Notes under the pieces: generated by a model
The model's database searches: none
Told to the model about the DNA's origin: nothing
What the model saw: the letters and a program-made list of their open reading frames with translations, nothing else
Shown here: positions 15,943-25,052 of the stretch, one piece after another
How the letters are laid out: each line of letters begins with the position of its first letter
How positions within the stretch are numbered: the stretch's first letter is position 1
From: Paenibacillus thiaminolyticus
Lineage (GTDB): Bacteria > Bacillota > Bacilli > Paenibacillales > Paenibacillaceae
DNA: 64,000 nt
Direction: 5' to 3'
NCBI RefSeq assembly: GCF_007066085.1
Contig: NZ_CP041405.1
Coordinates: 3,383,001-3,447,000 of the forward strand
Position numbers and translations under genes: made by a program

Positions 15943-16338
15943 TCAGTCCTGCACCAAGCGGTCCGCGAAATAAATCTCCAGATTCGGATGGACGGCCCGA
16001 AGCAGCCTGCAGCGCGGCCGGACCGCGCCGAACATCTCCCCTCGCTGCGGGGCGGTCAGGCCTTCAGCCGTCACATACAGCTTAATGTCCATGACGGTGC
16101 CTTCGTCATTCCGTTCATCCTGCGCTTCAATCTGCAGGTCGGATAACGGCCATCCCTGCTCCTCGGCATAGCGCTCCATCTCCGCGCCAACACCGGATGC
16201 TAGCGCCATCAACCATAGTTCCTCAGACCTAACGCCCAGCTCTTGCTCGTCCTCCTGCACAATCGAAATGTGTTGGGAACGAACGTTCCCGACCTGACGA
16301 TGAGGCTCCATTCGTTTGACTACGACTTGCAAATTCAA
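15943..16338 (-). CDS. OsmC-like family protein
   Basis: 131 residues. The pattern ELWLMALASGVGAEMERYAEEQGWPLSDLQIEA followed by a beta strand and EGLTAPQRGEMFGAVRPRCRLLRAV matches OsmC/YhfA-type proteins. The first catalytic Cys, normally at the start of the long helix, is replaced (LASG), while the second Cys remains (RCRLL). It may therefore not act as a peroxiredoxin. It is a single gene between an antisense-oriented pair with no clear operon. Confidence 0.6.
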   Translation of the reverse strand: MNLQVVVKRMEPHRQVGNVRSQHISIVQEDEQELGVRSEELWLMALASGVGAEMERYAEEQGWPLSDLQIEAQDERNDEGTVMDIKLYVTAEGLTAPQRGEMFGAVRPRCRLLRAVHPNLEIYFADRLVQD

Positions 16339-16664
16339 TGCCTCCTTTTCAATACGGCCTGACCTGGCCGCAAGACTTATCCTGTCGAGCCTTCCCTCCG
16401 GATTCTCATCATGCCGTACGGAAATTATTCCCTATTATTCGACGTCCCTTTCATTTCCATAGCAACTTCTAATAACACGACTGCAGCGCTGATCTGCTCC
16501 AAAATGGCTCTGTACCGCGAAATAAAGCGTCTCTCCGGAAAGGTTACATTTTTGTAATTATGATTCCCGCAGACTATTGTAATCATTTTGTAACCTATGT
16601 TAGTCTAGTTTTGTCGAATTTTTAGTAATCCATTTACAGTTTTAACAATGAAGGAGGAGATGCC
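16339..16664. other. Promoter region of the NlpC/P60 gene
   Basis: No gene is seen. The right half is AT-rich and carries the WalR-type box and a related imperfect copy (ACATTTTTGTAATT) about 30 bases upstream of it. Confidence 0.5.
16578..16594 (+). promoter_or_regulatory. WalR (YycF)-type binding site
   Basis: TGTAAT-CATTT-TGTAAC fits the WalR consensus of two TGTWAH hexamers separated by five bases. It precedes a secreted cell-wall hydrolase gene, the standard class of WalR target in Bacillus and Staphylococcus. Confidence 0.65.
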
Positions 16665-17552
16665 GTGAAGACCGCCATCCGCTTTGCCCTTGTGGCTGGC
16701 GCCGTATTCGGATGCATGCTGTTGGCAGACAGCGCATTAACTCATGCGACTGCCCAAGCCGCCGCAGCTCCGAAGCAGATTACGTTTCAAGTCAACGGTG
16801 AAGATTTGCAATTTACGAATAATATTATTCCCATTATAGATGAAGCGCAGAACATGCATGTTCCGCTGCGCCCCGCAGCCGAGCAGTTGGGCTATGAACT
16901 GAACTGGCAGGCCGATGGCAAAGGCGTGCAGACCATTGAAATGTCGAATGGCACGAACACGATCCGGATGAAGTCCAACAGCTCCAAGGCCGAGGTGAAC
17001 GGCAATACGGTGAGCATGGGCAGCGCCCCGATGTCCTATAAGGATAGTACATACGTGCCATTCCGCTTCCTGTTGGATCAGCTTCAATTGAGCTTTACAT
17101 GGGATGCGGAACAGATGAAGGACATCCCCCGCGTCAATCGGAGCCGGGGAGAGGTACAAACCGCTTCGGCCCGAGCGTCCGAGGATAAGGCCGCCGCGAT
17201 CTTGAACACGGCCCGCAGCTATCTGGGCGTTCCTTATGTATGGGGCGGAACGTCGCCTAGCGGCTTCGACTGCTCCGGCTATGTGAGCTACGTCTTCCGC
17301 AAGCATGGGATTGAGCTTCCTCGCACGTCCCGCGCCATGTACAGCTCCTCAGGCTCGAAGGTGAGCAGCCTGCAGCCTGGCGATCTCGTCTTTTTCGCCA
17401 GCAACGGCAAGACGATTTCGCATGTCGGCATTTACATCGGCGACAATAAATATATCAATGCTTCTTCCGGCTCCGCCGGCAGCGTTACGATAACCAGCTT
17501 GTCCTCCGCCTGGTCCAGCCGCACTTACGTCGGCGCCAAGCGGGTGCTCTAA
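16665..17552 (+). CDS. Secreted cell-wall endopeptidase, copper-amine-oxidase-N plus NlpC/P60 domains
   Basis: 295 residues, GTG start behind AAGGAGGAG. A signal peptide is followed by a copper amine oxidase-like N-terminal domain (residues ~40-150; VPLRPAAEQLGYELNWQADG, MSYKDSTYVPFRFLLDQL), which in Paenibacillaceae commonly marks surface proteins. The C-terminal NlpC/P60 domain has the catalytic Cys203 (GFDCSGY) and His253 (ISHVGIY); the third polar residue is Asn265 in place of His. It should cleave peptide stems of peptidoglycan. Single-gene unit with a WalR-type box upstream. Confidence 0.92.
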   Translation: MKTAIRFALVAGAVFGCMLLADSALTHATAQAAAAPKQITFQVNGEDLQFTNNIIPIIDEAQNMHVPLRPAAEQLGYELNWQADGKGVQTIEMSNGTNTIRMKSNSSKAEVNGNTVSMGSAPMSYKDSTYVPFRFLLDQLQLSFTWDAEQMKDIPRVNRSRGEVQTASARASEDKAAAILNTARSYLGVPYVWGGTSPSGFDCSGYVSYVFRKHGIELPRTSRAMYSSSGSKVSSLQPGDLVFFASNGKTISHVGIYIGDNKYINASSGSAGSVTITSLSSAWSSRTYVGAKRVL

Positions 17553-17583
17553 TTCGATCACGAGACCCTATTCCCTTCTCTGC

Positions 17584-17626
17584 AACACCTGCCCTGCGAT
17601 GATGCGTCCGGGCGGGTGTTTTCTTG
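17584..17626 (+). terminator. Terminator of the NlpC/P60 gene
   Basis: AACACCTGCCC pairs with GGGCGGGTGTT, followed by TTCTTGTT, about 30 bases after the stop codon. Confidence 0.8.
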
Positions 17627-17892
17627 TTCCCCTCCCCTGAATCGAATCCCGCGTAAATGAACACCGTGCGCCGAATAACCCGGCCAACCGATAGCACCGC
17701 TGAATCAGATGTGATTTCCGTCATTGACAAACTCGCCCAGATTTCAAGCAAACCTTCAGAATCGGGCGTTAGCGCGAGCAGGATGGGCAATCCATTCTGT
17801 AAACGGTATCAATATGACGGTATAGCCGAATTGTTCCCTTTTTCATAATCTGCTACGCTCGGATTGGAACACCCATTTGAAGGAGGAGAGCA
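17627..17892. other. Intergenic region before the isomerase gene
   Basis: No gene is supported. The ribosome binding site AAGGAGGAG lies at its right end; no convincing operator or riboswitch is visible. Confidence 0.5.
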
Positions 17893-18756
17893 ATGAAATT
17901 ATCCATTGGAGGCTTCTCATTCAACACGATGCGCGTGGAAGGAAAAATGGATATCTTCACTTATATCCGCACGGTGCATGAACGCTTTGGGCTCCACGCT
18001 ATTGATTTCTGGAATGCTTTCTTTGCCGATACATCCCGGCCAGTCTGGAAGGTGGCGGATGACGGCCATCTGCGCCGTATTCGCCAGGCGCTGGACGAAC
18101 GGGAGATGACGCTGGTCAACATCGCCGTCGATACGGCGCATCTCTGGGATCCGGACCCGGAGATTCGCGAGGCGCTGCATCAGAATGCGCTCGCCCATCT
18201 GCATGCGGCCGAGATTCTGGGCGCGCAGTCGGTCCGGATCGATGCGGTTCTGCATGGCGGCGATCAGGTAAGCGACGAGGCCCTGGAATATATCGCCGGC
18301 CGCTACCGTTCGTATGCGGATCGAGCCGCTAAGGGCGGTTATTGGGTCGGCCCGGAGAATCATTCCGGGTTCGCCCTGCACCCAGAAGCGATCGCGCGCA
18401 TCTCCGAGGCTGTCAATCACCCCCATTACGGCATCCTGCTTCATCTGGGACGCTGGCAGGCGAAAAACAAGCCGATCGTGAACGCCAAGCTGATGGCGGA
18501 TGAGAATGAGCCCTTCATCTGGGAAGGAGATAGCGAGGTTGCGCGCTGGGTGCGCCATACGCATGTCGATTGGCGGACGCTCCAGGCCCCGAATGCCGCG
18601 CTGCGGCTATCGAATCTGATGAAGGCCGGGTACGACGGCTACTGGGCTGTCGAGTACAATGCGCCGCGCGATCAGCTGGCTGCCATAGAAGAGGCGCTGG
18701 CACGGCTTCGGGCGCTTCTGGAGGAGACCGGGCCGGACAGCCAGCCGGAAGCATAA
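17893..18756 (+). CDS. Sugar phosphate isomerase/epimerase family protein (TIM barrel)
   Basis: 287 residues. AP endonuclease 2-type TIM barrel: KLSIGGFSFN at the start, HAIDFWNAFF, LVNIAVDTAHLWD, LGAQSVRIDAVLHG, WVGPENHSG and GYDGYWAVEYNAP at the metal-binding strand ends (Glu/His/Asp ligands). Followed 88 bases later by an oxidoreductase of the Gfo/Idh/MocA family, a pairing frequent in catabolism of inositols and modified sugars. The exact substrate is not readable. Confidence 0.88.
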   Translation: MKLSIGGFSFNTMRVEGKMDIFTYIRTVHERFGLHAIDFWNAFFADTSRPVWKVADDGHLRRIRQALDEREMTLVNIAVDTAHLWDPDPEIREALHQNALAHLHAAEILGAQSVRIDAVLHGGDQVSDEALEYIAGRYRSYADRAAKGGYWVGPENHSGFALHPEAIARISEAVNHPHYGILLHLGRWQAKNKPIVNAKLMADENEPFIWEGDSEVARWVRHTHVDWRTLQAPNAALRLSNLMKAGYDGYWAVEYNAPRDQLAAIEEALARLRALLEETGPDSQPEA

Positions 18757-18844
18757 CGGCCTTGGAAGGCACGCAAGCTCCGCGCCGACAGACAGCACAC
18801 CCATTCTATTCGCATGAATTCAGGAACGCCAGGAGGCAGATTCG

Positions 18845-19969
18845 ATGGAATCAAGACGTATCGCGATCATTGGAGCAGGCCAGATTGGGAAGCATCACCT
18901 GAACGAATATAAGCGAGTGGGCGGCGCCGACATCGTCGCCATTTGCGATATTAATGAAGCCGAGGCGTGCCGGGTCGCAGAGGCGAATCACATTCCCCAT
19001 GTGTACAGCGATTTCCGCGAGCTGCTGAAGCGCGATGACATCGAAGCGGTCGATGTGTGCCTCCACAACAACTTCCACGCCCCGGTGTCGATCGCGGCCA
19101 TGGAAGCAGGCAAGCATGTCTATTGCGAGAAGCCGATTGCCGGCTCCTACCGGGATGGCGCCGCGATGCTGGAAGCGGCGCGGGCCACAGGCAAGATGCT
19201 TCATATCCAGCTGTCCACCCTGTACACCCAAGAGACGAAGGCCGCCAAAATCCTGATCGACGGAGGCAAGCTCGGCAAGCTGTATCATGCACGCTCGACC
19301 GGCTTCCGCCGCCGCGGCCGCCCGTTCGTCGACGGATACGGCACGACGGCGTTCACGCAGAAGGATACCGCCTCGGGAGGCGCTCTCTACGATATGGGAG
19401 TCTACCACATCTCGCAGATGCTCTATCTGCTCGGTCTGCCGGCGGTGACCCGCATTAGCGGCCAGACCTATCAGGAGATGGATATGCTGCCGGACCGGAG
19501 AGAGATAAGCAAGTTCGATGTGGAAGAGCTAGGCGTTGGCTTGATCAAGTTCGAGGGCGGCCTCACGCTCGATATTATCGAAGCCTGGGCGATCCATCTT
19601 GGCGGATTCGAAGGCAGCTGCATCGCCGGCTCCGAAGGCGGCATCCGCATGCCAGCCCGCACGGGGGATCATATTCAACCGTTCACGTACCACAGCACGG
19701 CGCTCGACCTGGACCTCGACACGGTGATCGACCTGAATGCGATGGACAGACGCCGCCATCGGCTGAACCCGAACGAGTGGGCGTATGATTCCTCGCAGGG
19801 CCACTGGGTTGCCGCGCTGGCCGGTATCGTTCCGCTCCTGCCGACGGCCGAATTGGCCTTGAGCACGATGCTAATCAGCGAGGGCATCTATATGTCCAGC
19901 GCACTCGGCCGGGAAGTGACCGCGGAGGAGGTCGCCGCTTCGTCCGTATCGAGCGCGATCCGGTTGTAG
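18845..19969 (+). CDS. Gfo/Idh/MocA family oxidoreductase
   Basis: 374 residues. The N-terminal Rossmann fold begins RIAIIGAGQIGKHHLNEY (GxGxxG NAD(P) site), followed by VDVCLHNNFHAPVSIAAMEAGKHVYCEKPIAGS, where the EKP motif carries the conserved Lys. The C-terminal alpha/beta domain holds the substrate site (GGALYDMGVYHISQM). Likely an NAD(P)-dependent sugar or cyclitol dehydrogenase working with the isomerase upstream. Confidence 0.93.
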   Translation: MESRRIAIIGAGQIGKHHLNEYKRVGGADIVAICDINEAEACRVAEANHIPHVYSDFRELLKRDDIEAVDVCLHNNFHAPVSIAAMEAGKHVYCEKPIAGSYRDGAAMLEAARATGKMLHIQLSTLYTQETKAAKILIDGGKLGKLYHARSTGFRRRGRPFVDGYGTTAFTQKDTASGGALYDMGVYHISQMLYLLGLPAVTRISGQTYQEMDMLPDRREISKFDVEELGVGLIKFEGGLTLDIIEAWAIHLGGFEGSCIAGSEGGIRMPARTGDHIQPFTYHSTALDLDLDTVIDLNAMDRRRHRLNPNEWAYDSSQGHWVAALAGIVPLLPTAELALSTMLISEGIYMSSALGREVTAEEVAASSVSSAIRL

Positions 19970-20007
19970 AGAGAGGAGCGGTTCATCTGAGGCCGCAGCA
20001 TACGGCA

Positions 20008-20054
20008 GGAACAGGCGGATCGGCTTTGCCGGCCAGCTCCTGTTCCTTTTTTTG
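20008..20054 (+). terminator. Terminator of the isomerase/oxidoreductase unit
   Basis: GGAACAGG pairs with CCTGTTCC, with an inner GC-rich stem, then seven T residues. Confidence 0.85.
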
Positions 20055-20236
20055 TTGTACTGCGGGCTTCGGTATCTTGACGCTCATGGCTGCGCGCGGG
20101 CGAAGCGAACGGCAGGAGACCGTCTCCATGCAGCCGGGCGCCCTGTCTCGATATGGGCGGTCGCTTGATCCCTGCATATCGTATATGATGGAGTAGTAAG
20201 CTTCATCACGAATGGAACGGGAGAGATGACTAGACA

Positions 20237-21295
20237 ATGCCGACATCATTCAACGCCATGAACCATACTCCGCTGGAGACCGCCGCTATCCACCGGTCCA
20301 GAGCAGACGACCGGCTCTGCTTCCTGCTTGCCGATGAAGGAGGATGGGGGACGGGCCCCCTGACCTTGTACTCCAGTCCGCGCCCCGAATATGACCCGGA
20401 GCAGTCCGCCTTCGCGGCGACGATCGTTCCGGGACAGGAGATTTCATTCCCCGACCCGGCCCCTGGGCGCAGAAGCTACTATCATCTATGCCAAAATGGA
20501 CAATATCTGCTGACGATCGCCGAGCGCGTGCTTCCGCTCGCGGGCGTCTCCAATTTCCGCGATCTCGGGGGATACCGGACGGCAGAAGGACGTTATGTCC
20601 AGTGGGGCAAGCTGTACCGCTCTCCGGAATTATCGGATCTGACTCCGGACGATCTCCACTATCTGGATTCGCTGCACCTGCGCCAGATCTGCGACCTGCG
20701 TGACAGCGACGAGGTGACAGCGATGCCGTCGCCGCCGCTTGCGCCTGCCGTCCATTCCCATATCCCGCTCGTCGAGATACTGGGCAAGGACGTCATGCGC
20801 CAGCCCGGGGATGTGACGGGCGAGGGCGGCCTGCCGGCAAGCGAGCCGGGGCAGCTGCTCATCGATATGAACCGCTCGCTCGTCCACTCGACGGCGGGAA
20901 TACGCCGCATCTTCGATCATTTGCTGGCTGAGAATGGCGCTCCTCTGCTGTTCCACTGTACGGCAGGCAAGGATCGGACCGGTCTGGTAGCCGCGCTGCT
21001 GCTCCTGACGCTGGGGGTTCCGAAGGACACGGTCATGACCGACTACTTACTGACGAACCGCTATCTCAACACCGGGGTGCTGCGTGCAAAGACGGCTGCC
21101 AAGCTGGGCACAGGCAAGATCAGCAATGAAGCGCTCGACGCCGTCTGGGAGGCAAGGTCACAGTATTTGGAAGCCGCCTTCGCGGAGATTGAACGTGAAT
21201 CCGGCGATGTCAGCCGCTTCGTAACCGAATCGCTCGGCTTGTCCGCAGACGAGATCGCCGGGCTGAAGGATAAGCTGCTGACTGCGCAGCCGTAA
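20237..21295 (+). CDS. Protein tyrosine/serine phosphatase (IphP type)
   Basis: 352 residues. An N-terminal ~100-residue beta-rich part is followed by VSNFRDLGGYRTAEGRYVQWGKLYRSPELSDL and the P-loop HCTAGKDRTG: catalytic Cys241, five residues, Arg247. This is the Y_phosphatase3 layout seen in IphP and the Mycobacterium PtpB. No signal peptide, so cytoplasmic. It is a lone gene between two terminators. Substrates may be phosphoproteins or phosphoinositides; nothing here decides. Confidence 0.9.
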   Translation: MPTSFNAMNHTPLETAAIHRSRADDRLCFLLADEGGWGTGPLTLYSSPRPEYDPEQSAFAATIVPGQEISFPDPAPGRRSYYHLCQNGQYLLTIAERVLPLAGVSNFRDLGGYRTAEGRYVQWGKLYRSPELSDLTPDDLHYLDSLHLRQICDLRDSDEVTAMPSPPLAPAVHSHIPLVEILGKDVMRQPGDVTGEGGLPASEPGQLLIDMNRSLVHSTAGIRRIFDHLLAENGAPLLFHCTAGKDRTGLVAALLLLTLGVPKDTVMTDYLLTNRYLNTGVLRAKTAAKLGTGKISNEALDAVWEARSQYLEAAFAEIERESGDVSRFVTESLGLSADEIAGLKDKLLTAQP

Positions 21296-21317
21296 TCTTG
21301 CCGGCCGCCTAATGCCT

Positions 21318-21363
21318 ATCGGCGCTGCATCTCTTCCGCAGGGAGACACAGCGCCGATTTTCC
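21318..21363 (+). terminator. Terminator of the phosphatase gene
   Basis: ATCGGCGCTG pairs with CAGCGCCGAT, followed by TTTTCCC. Confidence 0.75.
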
Positions 21364-21512
21364 CATTACTTTTTTATTTTTTTGCAATGTAACCCCTTTC
21401 AATTTTATACAAATGTAATGCCTCATTACTTATAATTCAAGTCAAGATAAACACATTGGCTTCTCTATTATGATGCCACACACACATCCCATTTTAGACG
21501 GGACGGGGGATA

Positions 21513-24113
21513 ATGAAAAAGGCTCGCTCCTTTAAAAAGGAACTCATTTATTCTTTTTTAATCATTACATTTTTTTCGACTGTTCTGCTTGGAAGCTTTC
21601 AAATCTACCAATTAATTTCATTGATAAAAGAAAATGAAAAAAGCCAGGCTCAAACGGCGAAGTATCTGTCCGACTATATTAGCAGCTACATTGTAGAGCA
21701 TAAAAAGGCGATCCAAACACAGGCTGTAAATTTAAAGGAGCTTTTTGCCACTGGGGATGTTCAACGAATTCAAGATCATCTCAAACATATCAAAACGATT
21801 TACCCTGGCTTTGTCAATTTCTATGTAGGCGATCAAAATGGCCAATCCATCGTGTTCTATCCCACAGTCAATACCGATGGGACAAAAGGTGACGATCTTA
21901 ATTTTAGTGATCGTTCTTATTATAAAGAACTGCTTCGAAAGAAAAGCACCGTCATCTCCCCGGTATTTCAAGGCAGAGGCGGAACCGATAATTTATTAGT
22001 AACCATTGTGTCTCCCATTATGAACGATGCCGGAGAGATGATAGGATATGTGCTTGGGGCTCTCGATCTGGATGCGTTGAGAGTGCATATACAGAATTGG
22101 AGCTTGAGCGAAGAAGGATATGCCGTAGTCCTTGATCATGAAAAAAACGTCATCGTCCATCCTTATGTCGATACGAGGAAAGAACTTGTTAACCTGTCGC
22201 ACTCTCAGATTGTTCAGCATATTGAAGAACAACATCAGGCTGAAGGAAGCGGTTTTTTCAGTCTGGAAGACCCGCCCGAGGATGTCTATATTACGTATGA
22301 AAAAATCAAACCTCTTGATTGGGTGGTATGGGTAGGAAAATCGACGGATGTACTCACGAGTATGTATAGAAATTCGATTTTGACCATCATCATCATTCTT
22401 TTTCTTACGACCGTCACCATGGTTGGCGCAAGTCTTTTCTTAACCAACCGGTTGGAAAAAACGATTCGGCAGTTGCTTAACTATATTAAAGAATATACGG
22501 TAGATTTTAAAGTAAATCATATTCGAACAAAGAAAATACAAGGTCCAAAAGAACTGGAAGAGCTGTTTTTTTATTTCAATCATATGATTGACGAGGTGGA
22601 GAAAAACAGAAAGGAATTAATAGAGTTAAATAAAGAGCTTGAAGGAAGAGTTCAAGAAAGAACCGCGATTTTAAAACATAAAAATTCAGAGCTGAAAGCG
22701 GTCAATAAATTAATCACTTCCGTATCTTCCAATAAGGATTTAGCTCAATTTATTCAACACTGTTTGCAAGAAATGACACCGTTTATTAACTATTCGATTC
22801 ATGTTCTCTTCCATGATCTCGTTGTAACAAATGAGAAGATTCATACGAAGCAAAATTTACTTGACTATCTTAATAATAATATAGCAGGCAAGCTCCAATA
22901 TATTAAAATCATTCAACTCGAAGAAAAACATAACGGATTTCTCGTCGTTGATCTGGCATCTCAGCAATCCATTTCGGCCAGCGAGCAAGAATTTCTGGAT
23001 ACGTTCTCCAGTTCTATGGCAGTCATGCTGCAAAATAAGTTTTTATTTGAACAAATCCGCAGTAAGAATGCAGTATGGCTAGCTGTTCTGGAAAGTATGT
23101 CAGAGGGCTTAATGCTCGTAAACAATCAAAAAGAAGTTGAGTATGTTAATGAATTTTTCCTTAATGTCGTTGCTAACGGAGAAGAGCATAAGGTAAAAAA
23201 TCTAAATGATGTTTACGAAAGATTTCTAGCCTTATTTGATGTCGACAAAGAGGAGTTAGCCGCCTTCTTCACCGATGAAAATGGAGAACTCAAAATGAAG
23301 CATAGGCTTAAATCAGAGTACTACAGGCTTCATAAATTTTTGGTCATGTTAGATGACGATACGATTGGTGAAGGCCTATTGCTGCGTGATATCACGAAGG
23401 AAGAGGAAATCGACGCATTAAAAAATAATCTAATCTCGCTTACTTCCCATGAATTCAAAACCCCGATTACAAATATTAAGGGAAGCATTGAAACCTTGCT
23501 CCGGCAAGAGGTAGAATGGGGGCCGGAATTCCAGCAAGAGCTTCTGGAGGGGGTCCACGAAGATATTGACAGAATTCTGTGTTTGGTCAACGATTGGATG
23601 GATATTTCGAAGATCGAATCCGGAACCATGTACGTGGAAATGAATAAGATCCGTCCCGATCAAGTGATTGCAAAATCGATGGAGCAAATTCCGCTGCCGC
23701 TTCGGCGAGATGCGGCCTTCCATTTCCATAATCATCTGGGGAATGACTTTGTATTATATGCGGACAAGCTCCGTGTTCAACAAGTCCTTGTGAATTTATA
23801 TACAAATGCGCTTCGTTACAACGATGCCGCATTGAAAAAAATCGATGTCTCATTAAATATAGAACAGGATTACATTACAATCTCGGTGTCTGATAATGGA
23901 ATTGGAATCGCTGAAGATCAACTTGACAAAATTTTCAACCACTTTTACCAAGTAGATGCCACAGCGGCCAGACGTACGGGGGGAACAGGCTTGGGACTTG
24001 CGATATGCGTTGGCATTATGGAAGCCCATGGAGGGAAAATCGAGGTAACCAGCAAGCCGGAGGCAGGAAGCACCTTTACACTCTATTTTCCGATCAAGAA
24101 AGGGGAAGAATAG
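21513..24113 (+). CDS. Multi-domain sensor histidine kinase with extracellular dCache domain
   Basis: 866 residues. Membrane helix near 10-32, an extracellular ~250-residue dCache sensor (SPVFQGRGGTDNLLVTIVSPI, GYAVVLDHEKNVIVHP), a second helix near 290-310, HAMP-like linker and coiled coil, a GAF-like region near 400-510, a PAS domain near 520-620 (LESMSEGLMLVNNQKEVEY), HisKA with SLTSHEFKTPITN, and an ATPase domain (LYTNALRYND, DNGIGIAED, GGTGLGLAIC). dCache domains bind small organic ligands. One base separates it from the response regulator; a carrier gene follows. Codon use is visibly AT-richer than in neighbouring genes. Confidence 0.94.
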   Translation: MKKARSFKKELIYSFLIITFFSTVLLGSFQIYQLISLIKENEKSQAQTAKYLSDYISSYIVEHKKAIQTQAVNLKELFATGDVQRIQDHLKHIKTIYPGFVNFYVGDQNGQSIVFYPTVNTDGTKGDDLNFSDRSYYKELLRKKSTVISPVFQGRGGTDNLLVTIVSPIMNDAGEMIGYVLGALDLDALRVHIQNWSLSEEGYAVVLDHEKNVIVHPYVDTRKELVNLSHSQIVQHIEEQHQAEGSGFFSLEDPPEDVYITYEKIKPLDWVVWVGKSTDVLTSMYRNSILTIIIILFLTTVTMVGASLFLTNRLEKTIRQLLNYIKEYTVDFKVNHIRTKKIQGPKELEELFFYFNHMIDEVEKNRKELIELNKELEGRVQERTAILKHKNSELKAVNKLITSVSSNKDLAQFIQHCLQEMTPFINYSIHVLFHDLVVTNEKIHTKQNLLDYLNNNIAGKLQYIKIIQLEEKHNGFLVVDLASQQSISASEQEFLDTFSSSMAVMLQNKFLFEQIRSKNAVWLAVLESMSEGLMLVNNQKEVEYVNEFFLNVVANGEEHKVKNLNDVYERFLALFDVDKEELAAFFTDENGELKMKHRLKSEYYRLHKFLVMLDDDTIGEGLLLRDITKEEEIDALKNNLISLTSHEFKTPITNIKGSIETLLRQEVEWGPEFQQELLEGVHEDIDRILCLVNDWMDISKIESGTMYVEMNKIRPDQVIAKSMEQIPLPLRRDAAFHFHNHLGNDFVLYADKLRVQQVLVNLYTNALRYNDAALKKIDVSLNIEQDYITISVSDNGIGIAEDQLDKIFNHFYQVDATAARRTGGTGLGLAICVGIMEAHGGKIEVTSKPEAGSTFTLYFPIKKGEE

Positions 24114-24114
24114 G

Positions 24115-24831
24115 ATGAAAAAGCAAAAGATTTGCATTGTTGATGATGAACCGAAAATTCTGCGCTTTGTGTCTGCCAACCTCAAATCAATCGGATATGA
24201 AGTAACGACAGCAGGCTCAGGGGAAGAGTTGTTTGCCAATTTCGATCTCATATCGCCTGATTTAATTTTGCTTGATATTATGATGCCGGGACAAGACGGA
24301 TTCCAAGTGTTAGAAAATATACGCAAATTCTCTAATGTTCCTGTCATTATGCTAACGGCAAGAGGCAATGCCCAAGATAAAGTGCAAGGATTGAATTTTG
24401 GTGCAGATGACTATTTAACAAAGCCGTTTTCATTGGATGAACTGTTCGCCAGAGTGAACGCCGTGCTAAGAAGAAGCCAATTTAATGGCGCCAAAGCCTA
24501 TATGGTGAATACGCCAATCATTCGCACCGGAGAACTTGTCATCGACCTGGGCAGCAGAAGATGCTGGATTCAACAGGAAGAGCTTAACCTGACGCACACG
24601 GAATACTCCGTAATGGAAATCTTAGCGCTTAATCTTGATAAAGTCGTTCAGCATGAGACCTTGTTATCAGAGGTATGGGGAGCCCAGTACCGGGATGAGG
24701 TGGAATATTTACGTGTTGGAATCGCCAGAATCCGCCGCAAATTAAAAAATCTCTTACACCAGAAAGAAGAATATATTGTCACTTATTCCGGCATTGGCTA
24801 TATGCTGAAAAGCGTTCCGATTTCGGAATAA
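24115..24831 (+). CDS. OmpR-family response regulator
   Basis: 238 residues. Receiver domain with DDE at 10-12, phospho-acceptor Asp54 (LILLDIMMPGQDG), LTARG and LTKPFS; C-terminal winged helix with HTEYSVMEILALN and VEYLRVGIARIRRKL. Partner of the dCache kinase immediately upstream; the pair likely switches on the MFS carrier downstream when the extracellular ligand is present. Confidence 0.94.
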   Translation: MKKQKICIVDDEPKILRFVSANLKSIGYEVTTAGSGEELFANFDLISPDLILLDIMMPGQDGFQVLENIRKFSNVPVIMLTARGNAQDKVQGLNFGADDYLTKPFSLDELFARVNAVLRRSQFNGAKAYMVNTPIIRTGELVIDLGSRRCWIQQEELNLTHTEYSVMEILALNLDKVVQHETLLSEVWGAQYRDEVEYLRVGIARIRRKLKNLLHQKEEYIVTYSGIGYMLKSVPISE

Positions 24832-24850
24832 ACGAATTTTTATCGATTTT

Positions 24851-24887
24851 CCTGTATTGCACATGTGGCAATACGGGATTTTTTTTG
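24851..24887 (+). terminator. Terminator of the kinase/regulator pair
   Basis: CCTGTATTGC pairs with GCAATACGGG (one G-T pair), followed by eight T residues. It separates the two-component genes from the transporter gene. Confidence 0.9.
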
Positions 24888-25052
24888 TTATGAACCTCAT
24901 TTCCCCTCTTCTTATTTATTTTTTCTTTATCATTTTTAATGTTTATGCAATGAAAGTGCTTTCATTTTTATTCGACTGTTATGCCTTTTATCTTATAGTT
25001 TTATTGAACGGACACCGAGATAGTACAAATCTACATTCAGGAGGAAATCAAG

